This document shows positions 8,096 to 16,146 of a DNA stretch of 64,000 bases, piece after piece. Source of the DNA: Bog-473 sp963788125 (lineage in GTDB: Bacteria > Actinomycetota > Acidimicrobiia > Acidimicrobiales > RAAP-2); NCBI GenBank assembly GCA_963788125.1, contig CAWBFN010000001.1:1488001-1552000 (forward strand), written 5' to 3'. Under the pieces are notes generated by a model that saw only the letters and a program-made list of their open reading frames with translations, searched no databases and was not told the origin of the DNA. Position numbers and translations under genes: made by a program. Position 1 is the first letter of the stretch. Every line of letters begins with the position of its first letter.

Positions 8096-9123
8096 GCGCG
8101 TCCCCATCCGTGGCGCGCCGGTCCCTCGCACGGGCGGTCGATGCCGTCGCCGAGGCTACGGTCGCCCCCAGCTTCAGCCGGTTCGGCATCGCGGTGAGGC
8201 GCCGGCTCGAGGCGTGGGACGAGCCGCCCCGCATGGACGGCCTGGACGTGGTGGTGACCGGGGCGACGTCGGGAGTCGGGTTGGCGGCCGCCACGGCCCT
8301 GAGTGGCCTGGGTGCCACAGTGCACCTCGTTGGTCGCGACGCCGGTCGCGCTGAACGGGCGCGTGCCGCCGTCGATTCGGCCGGTCCTGGCCCGGTTCAC
8401 GTCCACCTGGTCGACATGGCGGACCCCGATGCCGTGGCCGCGTTCGGATTGCGACTATCCGGGAGCCTCAACCGCCTTGCTGCGCTCATCCACAACGCCG
8501 GGGCTCTCACACCTTCCTACCGGGCGACGCCCGGCGGGGTGGAGCTGACCGTCGCGACCCAGGTGCTCGGCCCGTATGTGCTCACCGCGGCGGTGGCGCC
8601 GCTCCTGTGGCGCAGTCCGCCCGCCACCATCGTGACGGTCAGCTCAGGAGGGATGTACACGCAGCGCTTCGACCTCGACCGCCTCGAGATGCGCCAGAGC
8701 GGCTACGACGGGGTGACGGCGTACGCCCGGGCCAAACGGGCCCAAGTGGTGCTGGCGCAGGCCTGGGCTCGTCGCTTCGCTCGCGTCGGTGTGGCCAGCT
8801 TCGCCATGCACCCCGGGTGGGTGGACACGCCGGGGCTCGAGGCCGGCCTCCCCCGGTTCCAGAGACTGGGGCGGCCCGTGCTGCGGAACCCCGCCGAGGG
8901 CGCCGACACCGCCGTGTGGCTGGCCTCCGGAGGTCCCGCCGCCGATGCACTCGCCCTCGGGCTACCGGCTCCGATGTCCGGTTTCTTCCATGACCGACGA
9001 CGTCGAACCGACCGTCGACCTCCCCTTCTACGGCCGACACACCCCGGGGACGATGACGCGTTGCTCGACTGGTGCGAGGCTCGTACCGGCATCCCGACGG
9101 CGATCGTCGCGGAGGTGTCGTGA
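8092..9123 (+). CDS. Short-chain dehydrogenase/reductase
   Basis: 343 residues. The NAD(P) motif TGATSGVG lies near residue 57, HNAG in the middle, and the catalytic pair YARAK (Y-x3-K) later; the preceding Ser is in VTVSSGG. Length is greater than a classical SDR (about 250), with extra N-terminal helices (first 45 residues) and a basic C-terminal tail. Second gene of the plus-strand light operon; SDR genes accompany photolyase and cyclopropane synthase genes in other light-inducible clusters. The substrate is unknown, perhaps a lipid aldehyde or ketone. Confidence 0.85.
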   Translation: MSASPSVARRSLARAVDAVAEATVAPSFSRFGIAVRRRLEAWDEPPRMDGLDVVVTGATSGVGLAAATALSGLGATVHLVGRDAGRAERARAAVDSAGPGPVHVHLVDMADPDAVAAFGLRLSGSLNRLAALIHNAGALTPSYRATPGGVELTVATQVLGPYVLTAAVAPLLWRSPPATIVTVSSGGMYTQRFDLDRLEMRQSGYDGVTAYARAKRAQVVLAQAWARRFARVGVASFAMHPGWVDTPGLEAGLPRFQRLGRPVLRNPAEGADTAVWLASGGPAADALALGLPAPMSGFFHDRRRRTDRRPPLLRPTHPGDDDALLDWCEARTGIPTAIVAEVS

Positions 9124-9233
9124 TGGTCACTCCGTTCGGCGCAGACCCCTGTCCCGAGCGCGAGCTGGCGGCGGGAGAGATAGCGATCTTCGGTGCCGGC
9201 AGGTATGTGGGTCGCGGGGCTCACGATCGGTGA
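9123..9233 (+). CDS. Tiny translationally coupled ORF of unknown function (36 residues)
   Basis: ATG 9123 overlaps the SDR stop (TGATG), and its own stop overlaps the photolyase start (GTGA at 9230-9233), so it fills the 106-bp gap between two genes with perfect coupling on both sides. The protein contains ELAAGEIAIFGAGRYVGRG and has no family I recognise. It may be a real microprotein or only a coupling frame. Confidence 0.4.
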   Translation: MVTPFGADPCPERELAAGEIAIFGAGRYVGRGAHDR

Positions 9234-10675
9234 CGTCCGCACCGGCCATCCTGTGGTTCCGGCGGGACCTGCGGTTGGACGACCTGCCCGCCCTGCATGC
9301 CAGTGCCAGCGCCGATGCCGTCGTCCCATTGTTCGTTATCGACCCAATGGTGCTGCGCGCTGCGGGACCCAACCGCCGGCACTTCCTGGCCGGTGCGCTC
9401 CGTGCACTCGATGAGGAGCTGGGCGGAACCCTGGTGCTGCGCCGTGGCGATCCTCGCCAGGTGGTCCCACAGGTGGCTGCGGCGACACGCGCCTCGACGG
9501 TAATGGCTACGGCCGATTTCGGCCCCTACGGCGTGCGTCGCGACCGCGCCGTGGCTCAGGCCCTGCACGCCGACGGCCGAACCCTGCTCGCCGTTGACTC
9601 GCCGTACGCCGTGGCGCCGGGCACCGTGCGTGCCAAGTCAGGCCAGCCTCTGCGGGTGTTCAGCGCCTTTCGGCGAGCCTGGGCGAACGAGGTGTGGCTC
9701 CGCCCGTTACCTGTGCCGTCGGCCCGGTTCGCCGGGGCGCCCGGCGACGCCACCGCAAAGGTCGTCGAGACTGGGGTAACAGATCCGGGCCACTATGGCG
9801 TGCCGGCGTGGTGGGACGGCCTCCCGCTCGGACCGGCCGCTCGGCTGCCGGTGGCCGGTCCCGCCGAGGCCAGGGTTCGGCTGGAACGGTTCGCGGCTGG
9901 CCCGCTGACGGCGTACGCCGCGGACCGGGACCGTCCGGGGATCGTCGGCACCTCGGGACTTTCGCCTTACCTGCGTTTCGGGTGCATCCATCCCCGCACC
10001 GTGCTCGAGCGACTCGGGACGGGAAGCGGTGCAGACCGGATGCGCGACGAGTTGGCGTGGAGAGAGTTCTACGCCGACCTCCTCTGGCACCGGCCGGACT
10101 CGGCCCGTCGTCCCTTGCGAGCATTCGGCAACCATCTGCGCTGGGATACCGGGGAGGGGGCGCGGAACCGGTTCCGAGCCTGGGCCACCGGCCGGACCGG
10201 CTATCCGTTGGTCGATGCGGGGATGCGCCAGTTACTGGCCGAGGGGTGGATGCATAATCGGGTGCGGATGGTGACGGCGAGCTTCTTGGTGAAGGATCTG
10301 CACCTCGACTGGCGTCTCGGAGCACGCTGGTTCATGTGGCACCTGGTCGACGGGGACCTGGCCTCCAACCAGCAAAACTGGCAGTGGGTGGCCGGTGTGG
10401 GCACTGACGCCGCCCCGTTCCACCGGGTGTTCAACCCCCGTGTTCAACAGGAGCGCTTCGATGCGGACGGCAGCTACGTTCGCCGCTACCTCGAGGTGCC
10501 CCCGATCTCCCTCGAGCACGGCCTCGGAGAGCAGTCGTCATCGTTCGAGGGCCATCCCGAACCGGTCGTCGACCACGCCCATGAGCGGCACGAGGCACTG
10601 CGACGGTTCGACGAAGCTCGCCGGCTGGCGGCGGTGGAGCAGAGCCGCACGGAGCGCACCGCGGGACGCCGGTGA
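9230..10675 (+). CDS. phr: Deoxyribodipyrimidine (CPD) photolyase
   Basis: 481 residues from GTG 9230. The N-terminal antenna-binding Rossmann domain starts ILWFRRDLRLDD; the FAD-binding domain carries GTSGLSPYLRFG, ELAWREFY, TGYPLVDAGMRQL and NWQWVAGVGTDAAPF, all hallmarks of class I cyclobutane pyrimidine dimer photolyases. The enzyme uses blue light and FADH- to split UV-induced pyrimidine dimers. The Trp chain region (LDWRLGARWFMWHLVDGD) is intact. Its position in a B12-regulator operon implies light induction. Followed by a coupled but truncated SRPBCC frame. Confidence 0.95.
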   Translation: MTSAPAILWFRRDLRLDDLPALHASASADAVVPLFVIDPMVLRAAGPNRRHFLAGALRALDEELGGTLVLRRGDPRQVVPQVAAATRASTVMATADFGPYGVRRDRAVAQALHADGRTLLAVDSPYAVAPGTVRAKSGQPLRVFSAFRRAWANEVWLRPLPVPSARFAGAPGDATAKVVETGVTDPGHYGVPAWWDGLPLGPAARLPVAGPAEARVRLERFAAGPLTAYAADRDRPGIVGTSGLSPYLRFGCIHPRTVLERLGTGSGADRMRDELAWREFYADLLWHRPDSARRPLRAFGNHLRWDTGEGARNRFRAWATGRTGYPLVDAGMRQLLAEGWMHNRVRMVTASFLVKDLHLDWRLGARWFMWHLVDGDLASNQQNWQWVAGVGTDAAPFHRVFNPRVQQERFDADGSYVRRYLEVPPISLEHGLGEQSSSFEGHPEPVVDHAHERHEALRRFDEARRLAAVEQSRTERTAGRR

Positions 10676-10770
10676 TGTCCCGCGGTGTGGAGGTGACCGT
10701 CTCGACGGTTGTGGAGGAGCCACGCCCGGTGGTGTGGGGCGAGTTGGAGAAGATCGAAGATCACAGCTAG
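10675..10770 (+). pseudogene. Truncated SRPBCC-family gene (N-terminal 31 codons)
   Basis: ATG 10675 overlaps the photolyase stop (TGATG). The product VEVTVSTVVEEPRPVVWG plus a few residues is the typical first strand and helix of an SRPBCC/polyketide-cyclase protein, then a TAG ends it where roughly 120 more residues are expected. From about 10770 onward the composition drops in GC and no SRPBCC sequence continues, so the gene was probably cut by the insertion or deletion that created the following accessory block. Confidence 0.55.
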
Positions 10771-10900
10771 AACAGGTCGCCAAATCGTCGGAAGTCGTGT
10801 CGCGGTCCCGCGCAAGAATGAATGTTGCGCCTCTGGCCTCTAGTCCGTGGACGAGCGGTCGTCTGATATTGCCCGCGAGAATCATTAATCGTCCAGACAC

Positions 10901-11017
10901 TCACAAGTCACGAGTGTCACGCTCTTGCTGACTTCGTAGTTGATAGATGGTCAACCCCAGCGAGACCCCAGCGACCGTCAGGGCGAGTCCAGCAATACCG
11001 ATAGCGAGCCCGGTCAT
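10901..11017 (-). CDS. Small single-span membrane protein (38 residues)
   Basis: A 38-codon frame from ATG 11017 gives an N-terminal hydrophobic stretch (LAIGIAGLALTVAGVSLGL) followed by a charged tail (QLRSQQERDTRDL), the layout of a type I/III single-pass microprotein. There is no strong ribosome site, and it lies downstream of the HxlR regulator on the same strand (82-bp gap), so it may be cotranscribed. The remaining bases of 10771-11098 hold nothing I can support. Confidence 0.4.
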   Translation of the reverse strand: MTGLAIGIAGLALTVAGVSLGLTIYQLRSQQERDTRDL

Positions 11018-11098
11018 GACCAAAAGCTACCTTCGCTTTGTGCCATCCCATCGCGGCAACCGGGATCGAGCTTCACGTTGTGCCTCCAGTACTGGTTC

Positions 11099-11797
11099 TC
11101 ATGGCTTCGCCGCCACCTCCGCTTCACGCAACCTCGCGGATTCCAGGACACCGACAGAGGCCTCTGCGCGGTCTCGGCGCAACCGAGTCAACACAGCGAC
11201 CCTTCCTGTCAGGATCAGACCAACGGCCTTGGCTTCTTTGACACTCAAACGACCCGAGATGATTCCCAAGATGAGATGTGGCGGCCCAGCAAGTTCAAGA
11301 TCAGGGCGTTCAACTCTGCCAGGTCGCGTCCGGATTCCGTCTGGCGAAGCCTCGATGACGGCCGGGTAGTCCTCCGGACTGAGCTGTATGGAGACCGGAG
11401 GCCCATCTGGGGCGCGGTCTTTTAGAAACATCGAGACCGGACGCTTGAACCAGTGGCTACGAAATTGATCTGTTTCGCCTTTTTCAGACATGAATCGAGC
11501 ACCCCATATCCCGAGCGCGTCGAGTACCGGCTCGAGGTCTGCTCCCGTATCGGTGAGGTGGTACAGCGTGGCAGCGACGGGTGGAGGAACCGGCTCACGC
11601 CAAACGATGCCGGATTCCTCTAAAGAGGCCAAGCGGTCGGCCAGGAGGTTGGTCGCAATTCCGGGTAGCCCACTCATCAGGTCGGTGTAGCGACACGGAC
11701 CTTGGCTCACGAGCTCTCTGATGATGAGCAGGGTCCAACGATCACCCACAGCGTCGAGCGCCTTGGCCACCGCGCAGTAGTGGTTGTACGACTTCAT
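11099..11797 (-). CDS. HxlR-family winged-helix regulator with C-terminal extension
   Basis: 232 residues. The first 100 residues are an HxlR DNA-binding domain (YCAVAKALDAVGDRWTLLI...RYTDL...LADRLASLEESGIV). The C-terminal 110 residues are an added domain, probably ligand-binding, that resembles the SCP2-like extension seen in some actinobacterial HxlR proteins. It is divergent from the MFS pump at 12172, and the intergenic inverted repeat at 11820-11857 is a likely operator; such pairs usually control efflux in response to an aromatic or electrophilic compound. Confidence 0.85.
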   Translation of the reverse strand: MKSYNHYCAVAKALDAVGDRWTLLIIRELVSQGPCRYTDLMSGLPGIATNLLADRLASLEESGIVWREPVPPPVAATLYHLTDTGADLEPVLDALGIWGARFMSEKGETDQFRSHWFKRPVSMFLKDRAPDGPPVSIQLSPEDYPAVIEASPDGIRTRPGRVERPDLELAGPPHLILGIISGRLSVKEAKAVGLILTGRVAVLTRLRRDRAEASVGVLESARLREAEVAAKP

Positions 11798-11819
11798 GCG
11801 TTCAGTATGCCAGACCGTG

Positions 11820-11857
11820 ACTTGAGAATCAACAGTAAAGACTTGACTTTCTCAAGT
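11820..11857. promoter_or_regulatory. 9-bp inverted repeat, likely HxlR operator
   Basis: acttgagaa at 11820-11828 is mirrored exactly by ttctcaagt at 11849-11857 with a 20-bp spacer. It lies 22 bp upstream of the HxlR start, where autoregulatory HxlR sites are expected. Confidence 0.55.
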
Positions 11858-12085
11858 TCCATGGTAGAACGGTTGCGTGTCCAACAAGGCCCCAGTCGGC
11901 AGTCCAATACGGGTGGCCGCGTTGGCCCGGCATCTCGATACGGCCACGGTGCTCGCAGTCACCCTCTTGACGAACGCATTCATCCGGCCGCCAGCTCGGA
12001 CCAGCTCGCACACGATCTCGCTGGAGGAATGTGACCACCATTAGTTACCAGGCAACCCGCCTGATTCTCGAAGAGACCCGCAGGA

Positions 12086-12140
12086 ATATTGCGACACGCC
12101 TCGCTGGCTCAACCCAGCTAGTTGGGTTGGACGGCAATAT
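12086..12140 (+). promoter_or_regulatory. Nested inverted repeats in the leader of the MFS gene
   Basis: An inner hairpin (caaccca at 12110-12116, tgggttg at 12123-12129, 6-nt loop) is enclosed by an outer 7-bp pair (atattgc 12086-12092, gcaatat 12134-12140). It ends 32 bases before the pump start, so it could be a dimer operator or a leader RNA structure. No riboswitch class is recognised. Confidence 0.4.
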
Positions 12141-12171
12141 CTCGGTGCATCACGGAGATTAAAGGAGCCCC

Positions 12172-13782
12172 ATGCTGATCACGCCTATCCACATACCGTC
12201 GACAAGGAGCCGGCTGGCCATCGTGCTGGCTCTGTGTCTCGCCGCCTTCATCATAAGTGTGGACGTCACTATCGTGAACGTCGCCCTGCCTACTTTGGTC
12301 CGGAGCCTGGGCGCCTCGACGACGCAGCTGCAGTGGGTCGTCGACGCGTACAGCCTCGTGTTCGCCGCCCTGGTGCTGGCCGCGGGCAGCCTGAGCGATC
12401 GCCAGGGTCGCAAAGGCACACTGCTCGTCGGCCTGATGGTCTTCGCCTCAGGGAGCCTGGCCGGCGCGTTCGTCAGCACTACACCAGAGCTCATCGCCAC
12501 GCGGGCGGTGATGGGACTCGGAGCTGCGCTCATGTTCCCTTCCACGCTCTCGCTCCTTGTGAACGTCTTCACCGAGCGGGATGAACGCGCCAAGGCCATC
12601 GGCCTATGGGGAGCAACCACCGGAGTCGGGATCGCCACCGGCCCCATCGTCGGCGGCTGGCTGCTCGAGCACTACTGGTGGGGAAGCATCTTTACCTTCA
12701 TGGCCCTCATCGCTGTAGCGGTCGCGGTGCTCGTCGCCGTGGCGGTCCCCACCTCGCGGGACCCGCTGACACCACGTATCGACTGGTCTGGTCTGGCGCT
12801 ATCAAGCGCCGCCATGGCGACCCTCATCTTGGGGGTCATCGAGGCACCGGATTGGGGCTGGGGCTCGGCGGCGGCCGTGGTGACCATGAGCGGAGGCATC
12901 GCACTGTTTTTCCTCTTCGTAGTCCACGAGACTCGAAGTGACCACCCGATGCTCGATGTGGCGCTATTCCGTAACCCACGCTTCACCGCGGCCAGCGGAT
13001 CAGTGGCCGTCTCCTTCTTCGCCTTGCAGGGATTCATCTTCTTGGTCACCCAGTATTTCCAGTTCATAAGGACCTTCAGCCCCTTGGGCACCGGAGTGCG
13101 GCTCTTGCCGGTCGCGGGTTCCGTGGCCGTCGCCTCGGTCGTTGGGACGAAACTGGCGGTGCGCATTGGCAACAAGGTCATCGTCACAGCCGGACTTGTC
13201 TCGTTCGCAATCGGCTTGTTGTGGACGGCGACGGTCTCCGCGTCGACCTCGTACTCGATCATCGTTCTTCAGATGCTCTTCCTCGGCACAGGTATGGGCC
13301 TTACCAGCGCGCCGGCCACCGAAGCGATCATGGGGGCAATTCCCAAGGCCAAGTCGGGCGTGGGCTCGGCGATGAACGACGCGACGCGGCTCTTCGGCGG
13401 CACGCTCGGCGTAGCCATCATCGGCAGCGTCGCGGCATCGCTGTATTCGAACCGGCTTGCAACCACCGTCGCCCCTACTTTGCCCGCCCGGGCCGTCACT
13501 GCAGCGAAGGGCTCTGTCGGCGGAGCAATCATCGCCTCGCACGAGCTCTCGAAGCTCGGCCTCAACCAGGCCTCGGATGGGCTCGCCCATGCCGCCACGA
13601 ATGCGTTTCTCTACAGCCTGAGCGGTGGCTGCCTAGTCGCGGGAGGGGTCGCCCTCGCCGGGGCCGCCATGGCCGCCCTGCTGTTGCCGGCGAGGCCGCA
13701 ACCGTCCCACCTGCTTTCAGATGGATGGATGCAGGAGCGTGAGATGTCGTTGCCTGCGGCCGAGTCTGCAACCCGGCCTTGA
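12172..13782 (+). CDS. DHA2-family (EmrB/QacA-type) MFS drug exporter
   Basis: 536 residues with about 14 hydrophobic segments. MFS motif A is seen as GSLSDRQGRKGTLLVG between helices 2 and 3, and the antiporter motif C as TGVGIATGPIVGGWL in helix 5. These proton-driven pumps export hydrophobic or cationic toxic compounds. The start ATG has AAGGAG at the right distance. Divergent from the HxlR regulator, with an epoxide-hydrolase-like gene 42 bp downstream, suggesting a small detoxification or catabolic operon. Confidence 0.88.
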   Translation: MLITPIHIPSTRSRLAIVLALCLAAFIISVDVTIVNVALPTLVRSLGASTTQLQWVVDAYSLVFAALVLAAGSLSDRQGRKGTLLVGLMVFASGSLAGAFVSTTPELIATRAVMGLGAALMFPSTLSLLVNVFTERDERAKAIGLWGATTGVGIATGPIVGGWLLEHYWWGSIFTFMALIAVAVAVLVAVAVPTSRDPLTPRIDWSGLALSSAAMATLILGVIEAPDWGWGSAAAVVTMSGGIALFFLFVVHETRSDHPMLDVALFRNPRFTAASGSVAVSFFALQGFIFLVTQYFQFIRTFSPLGTGVRLLPVAGSVAVASVVGTKLAVRIGNKVIVTAGLVSFAIGLLWTATVSASTSYSIIVLQMLFLGTGMGLTSAPATEAIMGAIPKAKSGVGSAMNDATRLFGGTLGVAIIGSVAASLYSNRLATTVAPTLPARAVTAAKGSVGGAIIASHELSKLGLNQASDGLAHAATNAFLYSLSGGCLVAGGVALAGAAMAALLLPARPQPSHLLSDGWMQEREMSLPAAESATRP

Positions 13783-13824
13783 GATCGACGCGCCTCTAGA
13801 GAGAGGTGCCGTGAAAGGAGACTT

Positions 13825-14706
13825 ATGAACAAGATCGACACATACGTCAACGAGCACTACGTGTATCACGGAGGGGGATCCCTCTACGTCCTCGACTATG
13901 CCGGCGAGGAACCGGCGATCGTCCTGATGCACGGTTTTCCGGACGATCACCGCATCTACGAGAAACTGACACCGCTTCTGTCCCCACGGCGGGTCGTGAC
14001 CTTCGATTGGCTCGGGTACGGGCGCTCCGATCGAACCGACGAAATTGGCTCGTTCTCAGACGACCACGGTTCCGAACTGAAGGCGGTGCTCGATGGTTTA
14101 GGCATCACCCGCGCTGTACTGGTTGGCCATGATGCGTCCGGTCCCGACGCAATCGCGTTCGCCGTCGCGCACCCCGAACGGGTAGCTCACCTGGTCCTAC
14201 TCAACACCGTCTTTGGGCACCAACCTTCGCTCAAGTTTCCCGAGATGATCCGGCTGCTTGCCGATCCGGCCCTAACCGCGCTCGCCGACGCCATGGTCAA
14301 CGACGACGCCCAGCGCCTATGGCTGCTGCAGTACACCGCCGCCCAGTGGGACATGGATGCCCTCGACCCGGAGGGCATCGCCGTGCAGTCGATCCTCCCG
14401 CAGTTCTTTGGCGACGGAGGCCAGGCAGATGCCATCGCCGCCATCCGCGCCTGGACGGCCGAGCTGTTTGACGCTTTGGACAGGCAGGATGCTCTTAGCG
14501 AGAGCGGATCGCTCCGACGCATCGAGGTTCCTGTTTCGATCATCTTCGGCGAGAAGGATCGCTACTTGAGCCCGACCCTTGGAGCCGAGATCGCAGGGCT
14601 ATTTAGGGACCCGTCGGTTCATGTGGTTCAAGACGCTGGGCACTGGCCACAGCACGACCAGCCTGGAGTCGTCGCCGAACTCCTCCAGCGATGTGAGGTC
14701 GCCTAG
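13825..14706 (+). CDS. Alpha/beta hydrolase with Asp nucleophile (epoxide hydrolase / haloalkane dehalogenase type)
   Basis: 293 residues; AAAGGAG precedes the ATG. The oxyanion motif HGFPDD is near residue 36 and the nucleophile elbow is VGHDASG, with Asp in place of the Ser of esterases, which is the signature of epoxide hydrolases, haloalkane and fluoroacetate dehalogenases. The acid is probably D in FGEKDRYLS and the base is the His of DAGHWPQHD. Such enzymes form an alkyl-enzyme ester, then hydrolyse it. The pump and CoA-transferase neighbours point to breakdown of a foreign or secondary compound; the substrate is unknown. Confidence 0.8.
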   Translation: MNKIDTYVNEHYVYHGGGSLYVLDYAGEEPAIVLMHGFPDDHRIYEKLTPLLSPRRVVTFDWLGYGRSDRTDEIGSFSDDHGSELKAVLDGLGITRAVLVGHDASGPDAIAFAVAHPERVAHLVLLNTVFGHQPSLKFPEMIRLLADPALTALADAMVNDDAQRLWLLQYTAAQWDMDALDPEGIAVQSILPQFFGDGGQADAIAAIRAWTAELFDALDRQDALSESGSLRRIEVPVSIIFGEKDRYLSPTLGAEIAGLFRDPSVHVVQDAGHWPQHDQPGVVAELLQRCEVA

Positions 14707-14934
14707 TCGACAAGAGCGTCCCTTTTCAGAGAAGTCGGACATTTCACCTGGTCCCGCAAGCCGACCCGATCTGCGGAACCACCCTTCCGGGAAAGACGGT
14801 GTCTGCGAGCTGATGTGGACCGCCTAGTTGCCGCAGACATCCCAAAGCCGCAGTCGGCCCATGCGCCCAACGGTTCGCTTTACGAGTACGGTCGTTCCCT
14901 TGTACAGCACAGTCCAGCACAGTCCGAGGGAGTG

Positions 14935-16146
14935 ATGGTGCCCATTTCACTACTGTCCGAGGCCCTCCGCGGCATCACCGTTCTCGATCTGTCGCGGAAC
15001 CTGGCCGGTCCGTACTGCACCATGCTGCTTGGTGATTTGGGCGCAGATGTTATCAAGGTTGAGTCTCCCGAGTCCGGCGACGACACACGTAACTGGCGTC
15101 CACCTGACTGGAATGGGCACAGTGCAACATTCCTCGCATGCAACCGGAACAAGCGGAGCATCACCATCGACCTCGATACCGAGGCTGGGCAACAACTGGT
15201 GCGCCGCCTAGCTGTTCGGGCTGATGTCGTGGTGTCGAGCTTTCGGCCCGGTTCTCTCGCCAAGCGGGGCCTGGACTACGACTCGCTCCATCGCCTCAAT
15301 GAGGGACTGGTCTACTGCTCCATCACGGCGTACGGGTCGAGAGGCCCCAAGAAGGGCGCTGCGGGTTACGATCCTGTTCTCCAGGCGGAGACCGGGCTCA
15401 TGTCCATGACAGGCTATCCCGATGGGCCCCCGGCACGGTTGGGGATTGGCGTGATCGACTTGGGTACGGCCATGTGGGCTGCCGTCGGGATCCAAGCCGC
15501 ACTTCGGAATCGCTCCGAGAACGGCGTGGGGGCTCTCGTGGAGGTCAGCCTCTACGAGACGTCAGCCTGGTGGCTGTCCTACCACGTGGAGGGGTATCTC
15601 GCCACTGGCGAGGTTCCCCAGCGGCAGGGAAATGGAACTCCGTTCGTCGCCCCCTACGAGGTGTTCGCGACGGCCGAAGGAGATCTAATGGTCACGGCCG
15701 GAAACGATCATCTGTTCGTCTCGTTGTGCCGAGTGCTTGGGCTGCCAGGACTGCCGGAGGATCCGCATTACGCGCACAATGCGGACCGGGTCGCCAACCG
15801 CATCGCGCTCCACAGTGTCTTAGAGCAGCGCTTCAAGGAGAAGACGGCGGCGGAGTGGGAGGATCTACTCGGCGCCGAATCGGTTCCCTGCAGCCGCGTC
15901 CGCTCGGTGGCAGACCTCGTCCATGACCCACAGCTCGACGCGCTGGAGATGCTGGTGGACATGCCCCACCCGGACATCCCAGACCTGCGGGTTGTCGACA
16001 TCCCACTCACCCTTGATGGAGAACGAGCGACCCACCGACGGCCGCCGCCACGCCTAGGAGAACAGACCGCAGCGATATTGAAGGAACTGGGGATCACATC
16101 CGAAGAAATTGACGTTCTCGTTCGTGAGCGGGTGGTTACGTGTTAG
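14935..16146 (+). CDS. Class III (CaiB/BaiF) CoA-transferase
   Basis: 403 residues from ATG 14935 (GAGGGAG just upstream; an upstream in-frame start at 14815 lacks support). CaiB-type features are GITVLDLSRNLAGPYCTMLLGDLGADVIKVE at the N-terminus (quoted here as a region, residues 11-40), NRNKRSITIDL, and the conserved Asp in VIDLGTAMWA that forms the acyl anhydride. The family moves CoA between carboxylic acids such as carnitine, formyl or benzylsuccinate substrates. It may activate the acid released by the preceding hydrolase. Confidence 0.82.
   Translation: MVPISLLSEALRGITVLDLSRNLAGPYCTMLLGDLGADVIKVESPESGDDTRNWRPPDWNGHSATFLACNRNKRSITIDLDTEAGQQLVRRLAVRADVVVSSFRPGSLAKRGLDYDSLHRLNEGLVYCSITAYGSRGPKKGAAGYDPVLQAETGLMSMTGYPDGPPARLGIGVIDLGTAMWAAVGIQAALRNRSENGVGALVEVSLYETSAWWLSYHVEGYLATGEVPQRQGNGTPFVAPYEVFATAEGDLMVTAGNDHLFVSLCRVLGLPGLPEDPHYAHNADRVANRIALHSVLEQRFKEKTAAEWEDLLGAESVPCSRVRSVADLVHDPQLDALEMLVDMPHPDIPDLRVVDIPLTLDGERATHRRPPPRLGEQTAAILKELGITSEEIDVLVRERVVTC

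Noticed and set aside
11877..12044. 55-codon GTG frame in the HxlR-pump gap
   Set aside because: No family, no ribosome site, and it runs across the regulatory region; more likely a chance frame.
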